Assembly (NCBI RefSeq): GCF_030816715.1
Contig: NZ_JAUSYH010000001.1
Location: forward strand, 8,370,001 to 8,434,000
Direction: 5' to 3'
Length of the DNA stretch: 64,000 bases
From: Streptomyces achromogenes
Lineage (GTDB): Bacteria > Actinomycetota > Actinomycetes > Streptomycetales > Streptomycetaceae
The translations under genes and the position numbers were made by a program. The notes beneath the pieces are model-generated. The model made no database searches and was not told the DNA's origin. It was given only the letters and a program-made list of their open reading frames with translations. The first letter of the stretch is position 1, and each line of letters starts with the position of its first letter. Below are positions 59,644 through 64,000 of this stretch, in pieces.

Positions 59644-59657
59644 CGGACCGCCCTTCT

Positions 59658-59685
59658 GTTCGGTATGACAATCAACGTTCGGTAT
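59658..59685. promoter_or_regulatory. Direct repeat in the araB upstream region
   Basis: GTTCGGTAT occurs at 59658-59666 and 59677-59685 (ATACCGAAC on the minus strand), start to start 19 bases. The intervening sequence is AT-rich for this genome. It lies 15-42 bases upstream of the araB start and is the best candidate for promoter or operator elements of the ara operon. No palindrome like the LacI-gene site was found here. Confidence 0.45.
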
Positions 59686-59728
59686 TGCGGATAGGGGAAA
59701 GGTAACCGGTGGTGTGGAGGATGGGGAA

Positions 59729-59754
59729 GGCCGGGGCCCGTGAAGACCCCGGCC
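59729..59754. terminator. Hairpin after the secreted glycosidase gene
   Basis: GGCCGGGG (59729-59736) pairs perfectly with CCCCGGCC (59747-59754) across a 10-base loop, ten bases after the glycosidase stop on the minus strand. It would end transcription before the araB promoter region. Confidence 0.7.
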
Positions 59755-59763
59755 GGGGTGAGA

Positions 59764-62323
59764 TCAGCCGTGCAGCGGCGCGACGCTCACCTTGTCGATG
59801 TCAGGCGCGTATGTGCTGGAATTTGCGAAGGTGACGGTGTTGACGCCGGCCTTCAGGGTCACCGGGACCGGCAGGTCCCAGAAGTTGGACCAGCTGTAGG
59901 AGTTGCGGAACATGACCGTGGCCGTGGTGCCGTTCACCGAAATGTCCGCCGCCCTGGAGACCACGTTGGTGTTGTAGTTCCCGGAACCGGCGACCTCGTT
60001 GTTCGCATAGCGTTACGTTCATCACGTAACGCCCGGCCGCGGGGGCCTTCACCTGGAAGGTGAGGGTGTTGGCGGCGCTCAGGCCGATGTGACCGACGTA
60101 CTCGCCGCCCGAGGACCAGGCGTTGCCGGAGACGTCCGCGGTCCCGGCGAGGGTGGCGTCCTCGGCCTCGTACGAGGTGACGCCCGTGGTGTCGGCGGCG
60201 CCGGTGACGCGCAGGTCCCGCAGCGTGAGGCAGGAGTTTGCGGCCGGGGCGGCGGTGATGCGGTTGTTGCCCGCCGACAGGTACAGCCGCAGCGCCTTGT
60301 CGGTGACGCGGCCCCGGGTGGCGGGGAGGGTGACGGCGGTGGCGCCGTCCATGCTCAGGGCGCTGTCGCCGGTGGAGGCGTAGTCGGCGTGCACGGTGTA
60401 GTAGCCGTCGGAGGGCGCGTAGACGTCGAAGGCCGCCTTGTCACCGCGGTCCAGCACCAGGGCGCCGGCGCCGCTGACGCCCGAGGCGGAGTAGTCGTAG
60501 GAGGGGGAGCCGCTGATGTCGGCGTACGTCGCCGGGTACACGGCGTCCCGTGCGGTGGCCGCCGTGAGGTCGATCTTGTCGAGGGTGACCTCGTTCGTGC
60601 CCTTGGCCAGGGTCAGGGTGTGCTGTCCGGCGGTGAGGGTGACCGGGGTGCTCGCCTTGGCGCGGTAGGTCCAGTTCAGGGTGGACCCGTAGGTGAGCGT
60701 CCCGGCGGGAGCGCCGTCCACCGTGAGGGTGTGGGTGGCGGGGCCGCCGGACTGGTTGCCGTAGAAGACGTCCAGGTCGTACACGCCGCTGCGCGGGACG
60801 TCGACGGTGAAGGCGACCTTGCTGGTCGGCTGGTTCAGGCTGCCGACGTCCTTGGTGCCGGAGGTGGCGAAGCCGTAGGGGTTGGAGCGCGAGCCCTGCG
60901 AGTAGACCGTGCCGCCGGTGATCGCCGCGTTCTCCGCCTCGTACGTCGCCGACCAGGGCAGGCTCGCCGCGGCGGGCGTGCCGCTGCCGGCCGGGTTCAC
61001 CGTGATGCGGTACGCGGACATGGCGTCCAGGCCGGTCAGCGGCACGGTGACGCTGCCGTCCCCCGCCACGGTGGCCGTGGTGCGGGACACCACGGCGGGT
61101 GCGGCGGCCGCGCCTTCGTAGCCGCTCCACGCGGTGCGCTCGACCGTGACGTCGACCTTCTTGCCGAACGAGGCCGGCACGTGCCGTATCACGGTGTCGA
61201 CGGACCCGGAGGCGCCGCCGAGCAGCACCTGGGCCTGCTTGCGGCCGGTGTCCAGCGACGCGATGCCCTGGACGGTGTCGATCGTGTTGGACTGCGGCGG
61301 GGTGAGCTGGACGGTCCTGCCGGTGAGCCCCGCGTACCAGCGCAGCAGCCACCAGGTGCCGTTGGGGATGTTCGTCTGCACCGCGTTGTCGTTGAGGTTT
61401 CCGGCGATGTTCCAGTAGGCCTGGTCGGCGTAGACCTTGTTCCGCTCGAACATGGACATCCACTGGATCATCTGTCCCGGCACCGACTGGTCGCGCCGGT
61501 TGCCGTACTCGTTGACGCTGACCGGCAGCGCGGGGATGCCCGCGGAGGCTTCCAGGGCGCGGTAGGCGGCCAGGGTGGACTCGAAGCTCGACAGCGAGCC
61601 GGGGTCGAGCTCGTGCCAGGTGGTGATGTCCGGCAGGACGCCGGCGGCCTTCGCCCACGGGTAGAAGTCGCCCATCAGGCGGGCGTCGTAGTGCGTCTCG
61701 TTGGGCCCGGCGATCCTGGCGTCCGGGATGATCGACCGGATCTTTCGGTAGACGGTGGTCCAGTCGCTCTTGAAGCTGCGGAGCGCGGCCGCGTACGTGG
61801 CGCTGTCCGAACTCCCCAGCCCCGGGTACCAGTTGCCGTTGGGCTCGTTGAACGGCACCCACACGAAATCGTCCGCGTCGGGACGGGCGGCGACCTCGCG
61901 GACCATCCTGTCGACCTTGGACAGGTAGTCGGCCAGCCCCAGGTTCTCGTACGGCCACTGGACGTAGTCGTCCTGCATGTAGACGTAGACGTCGCCGCCG
62001 CCGGCCCGGTCGAAGGCGGGCTTGACCGTCAGCGCGTCGCCGTTGGGGTGCTGCGCCCCGCCCTGCGGCTTCTGCACGACCGTGGTCATGTGCAGCGGGG
62101 TGACCAGTTCGTCGCCGGGGACGCCGACGTCGCTCAGGCCGTACAGCGTCCCGTTGGCGCCGTGCATCACGGCGCCGGTGGTGCGGCCCAGGTCGACGGT
62201 GACCTGCGGACCGGCCGCGTGGGCGACCGGACCGGTCAGGGCCGTGCCGGCCAGGACGGCGCTGAAGGCGACCGAGCCGACGAGGCGGCGGGCCTTCGGT
62301 GATCTGCGTGCGCTACGAGGCAT
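59764..62323 (-). pseudogene. Secreted clan-A glycosidase with carbohydrate-binding modules, single-base frameshift
   Basis: The minus strand encodes an exported enzyme. The signal peptide ends at about residue 37 (AHA). A TIM-barrel glycosidase follows with the acid/base motif 'FVWVPFNEPNGNWYPG' and a nucleophile candidate in 'ALPVSVNEYGNRRDQ'. Two CBM35/CBM6-type domains begin 'ATYEAENAAITGGTVYSQGS' and 'TSYEAEDATLAGTADVSGNA'. After 'RYVMNV' at about 60010 the frame shifts; the correct continuation ('YANNEVAGSGNYNTNVVSRA', then 'FWDLPVPVTLKAGVNTVTFA') lies in another frame to the stop at 59764. One extra G at about 60010 explains it. The catalytic domain is intact, so a truncated but active enzyme, or a sequencing error, is possible. 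Substrate is likely an arabinose-containing polymer from the neighbours. Confidence 0.8.
60010..60032. repeat. Perfect 9-bp hairpin at the frameshift site
   Basis: GCGTTACGT (60010-60018) pairs perfectly with ACGTAACGC (60024-60032) across TCATC. The extra base inferred for the frameshift is the first G of the left arm, and it extends the stem from 8 to 9 pairs. The stretch is low-GC compared with its surroundings. Confidence 0.75.
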
Positions 62324-62335
62324 GGATGTCCTCCG

Positions 62336-62357
62336 CCTCCCGCGTCGCTGCGGGAGG
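62336..62357. other. Hairpin in the leader of the glycosidase gene
   Basis: CCTCCCGC (62336-62343) pairs perfectly with GCGGGAGG (62350-62357) across GTCGCT, beginning 12 bases before the glycosidase ATG at 62323. It could affect translation or RNA stability; its role as a terminator is less likely given its place. Confidence 0.5.
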
Positions 62358-62381
62358 ATCGTGGATGGAACCAGGGGGCGA

Positions 62382-62409
62382 CCGGGGCGCGTGGGGAGAC
62401 GCGCCCCGG
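62382..62409. terminator. Perfect 11-bp stem after the permease gene
   Basis: CCGGGGCGCGT (62382-62392) pairs perfectly with ACGCGCCCCGG (62399-62409) across GGGGAG, 17 bases after the permease stop on the minus strand. It separates the transporter from the glycosidase gene, partly or fully. Confidence 0.75.
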
Positions 62410-62426
62410 GGGTCGAGGGGGAAGGG

Positions 62427-63281
62427 TTACTTGACGGCGCCGCTGGTGATGCCGGCGACGACCCGGCGCTGGGCGACGACGAAGACCGCCACCATCGGCA
62501 GGCTCATCATCACGACGTAGGCGAAGATGAGATGCCAGTTGTTCAGGTACAGCTGTGCGTTGGCGACCTGGTAGAGGTTGAGCGGGAGGGTGGCCCTGTC
62601 GCCCCCGCCGAGGACGAAGAACGCGTAGAACACGTCGCTCCAGGCGAACAGCATCACCATGATCGTCGCGGTGGCGATGACCGGGCGCAGCAGCGGCAGG
62701 ATGACCTGGAAGAAGACCCGGGCGGGGCCGGCCCCGTCCATGCGGGCGGCCTCTTCCAGCTCCTCGGGGAGGTTGCGGATGAAACCGGTCATGAAGAAGA
62801 TCGACGTGGAGAGGTACATCCCCGTGTAGACCGCGATCATGCCGAGCTGCGTGCCCGCCAGACCGAGCTGCCGAAGCTCCATGACGATGGTGATGACGGC
62901 CGGCGGGAGCAGCAGTCCGCTGATGCTCAGCGCGTACAGCGTGCCGGCCAGGCGTCCGGTGCGGCGGGCGAACACCCAGGCGGCCCCGGCGCCCAGCAGC
63001 AGAACCAGGACGACCGAGGGCACGACGACGAGCAGGCTGTTGACGAAACCCTGGATGACCTTGCCCTGGTCGAAGGCCTGCCGGTAGTTCTCGCCGGCCT
63101 GCACGTGGTGCGGCAGCGAGAGGTTGGGTTTGATCGCCTCGGCCTGGGGCTTGGCCGAGGTCACCGCCACCAGCCAGAGCGGGATGCCGATGGTGACGGC
63201 CGCGACGAGGAGGACGGCCGCGGGCTGCGCCCAGCGCAGGGGGCTCCGGCGGGCCGGCGGGAACGCGGTGACCGCGGTCAC
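62427..63281 (-). CDS. Sugar ABC transporter permease (MalG-like), arabinose locus
   Basis: A 284-residue CUT1-type permease with six helices. Family marks are 'LLVAAVTIGIPLWLVAVTSA' at the N-terminus, the EAA loop 'ELEEAARMDGAGPARVFFQV' followed by ILPLLRP, 'MVMLFAWSDVFYAFFVLGGG' and the C-terminus 'RRVVAGITSGAVK'. Its GTG overlaps the TGA of the upstream permease by 4 bases. No ATPase is seen. With the arabinose genes next door it probably imports arabinose or its oligomers. Confidence 0.92.
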   Translation of the reverse strand: MTAVTAFPPARRSPLRWAQPAAVLLVAAVTIGIPLWLVAVTSAKPQAEAIKPNLSLPHHVQAGENYRQAFDQGKVIQGFVNSLLVVVPSVVLVLLLGAGAAWVFARRTGRLAGTLYALSISGLLLPPAVITIVMELRQLGLAGTQLGMIAVYTGMYLSTSIFFMTGFIRNLPEELEEAARMDGAGPARVFFQVILPLLRPVIATATIMVMLFAWSDVFYAFFVLGGGDRATLPLNLYQVANAQLYLNNWHLIFAYVVMMSLPMVAVFVVAQRRVVAGITSGAVK

Positions 63282-64000
63282 TGGTTGTTCTCCCTTCGGC
63301 GCAGACCGACGATGACGGGCACGGCGAGGACGACGACGATGAGGAAGAGCACCAGGCTCATCGCGGACGCCTGGGCGTAGAGCCCCTGGCCGAAGATGCG
63401 GAACATGTAGATGTTGAAGACTTCCGTCTCGCTGCCGGGGCCGCCCGCGGTGGTGGCCTGGACGATGTCGAAGGTGTTCATGGAACCGATCAGCGCGGTG
63501 GTCACGTTGAAGGTCACCGCGGGCGCCAGCAGCGGGAAGCGGATCGACCAGAAGGTGCGCCAGGCGCCTGCCCCGTCGATGCGCGCGGCCTCCAGCACGT
63601 CGCCGGGCATGCTCTTGAGGCCCGCCAGGTAGATGAGCATGGCCAGGCCCATCCACTTCCAGCCGTGGATCAGCGTCACCACGAGCAGCGTCCAGGTCGT
63701 CGAACCCAGCCAGGGCGTGTCCACGGGGTGGCCGGCCAGCGACGAGAGCACGCCGTTGAGCGCACCGTCCTGGGCGAGCAGGGCCCGGAAGATGTAGCCG
63801 ACGGCCAGGGCGGAGATCAGCACGGGGAGGAAGAAGACGGCGCGGAAGAAGCGGTTGAAGCGGGTGTCGCGTTCCAGCAGCAGGGCGAGCGCGAGACCGA
63901 AGCCGTTCTGGAAGACGGCCACCAGGACCGCGTACTCGACCGTGATGCGGATGTCCCGCGCCAGGGAGCCGTCGTGCAGGATGGCGTCGAAGTTCGACAG
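63278..64000 (-). CDS. Sugar ABC transporter permease (MalF-like), 5' end outside window
   Basis: The C-terminal 240 residues of a CUT1-type permease. Readable parts are 'NGFGLALALLLERDTRFNRF' with FRAVFFLPVLISALAVGYI, the EAA loop 'DVLEAARIDGAGAWRTFWSI' and the final helix 'LVLFLIVVVLAVPVIVGLRR'. The frame is open to the right edge ('LSNFDAILHDGSLARDIRIT' is the first readable segment), so the start and probably the binding-protein gene lie beyond 64000. It is translationally coupled to the 62427 permease (GTGA overlap). Confidence 0.9.
   Translation of the reverse strand: MSNFDAILHDGSLARDIRITVEYAVLVAVFQNGFGLALALLLERDTRFNRFFRAVFFLPVLISALAVGYIFRALLAQDGALNGVLSSLAGHPVDTPWLGSTTWTLLVVTLIHGWKWMGLAMLIYLAGLKSMPGDVLEAARIDGAGAWRTFWSIRFPLLAPAVTFNVTTALIGSMNTFDIVQATTAGGPGSETEVFNIYMFRIFGQGLYAQASAMSLVLFLIVVVLAVPVIVGLRRRENNQ

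Noticed and set aside
1-64000. CRISPR arrays, tRNA/rRNA genes, insertion sequences or attachment sites
   Set aside because: No regularly spaced direct repeats with unique spacers, no cloverleaf tail sequences and no transposase or integrase motifs were seen.

Overview
The window is from a high-GC actinomycete, almost certainly a Streptomyces or a close relative. The evidence is the very high GC with strong third-position bias, frequent GTG starts with purine-rich ribosome binding sites, many start/stop overlaps of the ATGA and GTGA type, several SpoIIE-type phosphatases, a gamma-butyrolactone-receptor locus, and sugar ABC transporters that lack their own ATPase. I saw no rRNA, tRNA, CRISPR array, transposase or phage gene.

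Region 1 (1-7.5 kb): a truncated GntR-type regulator divergent from a PmoA-like (DUF6807) protein, an antibiotic-biosynthesis-monooxygenase-type small protein, a GAF/SpoIIE/HATPase phosphatase, an IclR regulator, a membrane-anchored SpoIIE phosphatase and a secreted Cip1-like protein. Region 2 (7.6-22.8 kb): a polysaccharide or glycoprotein utilisation locus. Leftward there is an operon of a large secreted MGH1-like glycosidase, a ricin-lectin/GH43 enzyme and a ricin-lectin/zinc protease, preceded by a LacI regulator. Rightward there is a sugar-binding lipoprotein, two permeases and two DUF1680 enzymes that both keep the Glu/Cys/Cys-Cys site of beta-L-arabinofuranosidases. Together these genes could strip and import L-arabinofuranosides, and the linked protease makes plant hydroxyproline-rich glycoproteins a plausible target.

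Region 3 (22.9-25.4 kb): an AhpD-like protein, an FAD oxidoreductase and an NTF2-like protein. Region 4 (25.5-30.8 kb): acyl-CoA oxidase, a receptor-type TetR, a P450 and a second receptor-like TetR, in the arrangement known from avenolide-type butenolide signalling, with palindromic candidate operators. Region 5 (31-41 kb): a cation/proton antiporter, a PucR-type regulator, a TrkA-C regulatory subunit, a KdpD-like membrane module, a three-gene membrane operon that includes a 27-residue peptide, and a molybdopterin oxidoreductase with a helical partner. Region 6 (41-49.5 kb): a membrane GT-C-like protein, a cytochrome b/sulfite-oxidase-type fusion, a methyltransferase with two glycosyltransferases, a two-component system and a sugar-nucleotide epimerase.

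Region 7 (49.6-54.2 kb): a SpoIIE phosphatase gene that has lost its catalytic core, a histone-H1-like winged-helix protein and a large PAS/GAF/SpoIIE/HATPase sensor phosphatase. Region 8 (54.4-64 kb): a LacI regulator, the araB-araA-araD operon, a secreted clan-A glycosidase with carbohydrate-binding modules that carries a single-base frameshift, and two sugar permeases, the second running off the right edge. The arabinose catabolic operon here would consume the pentose released by the locus at 7.6-22.8 kb, so the two carbohydrate loci are probably functionally linked.
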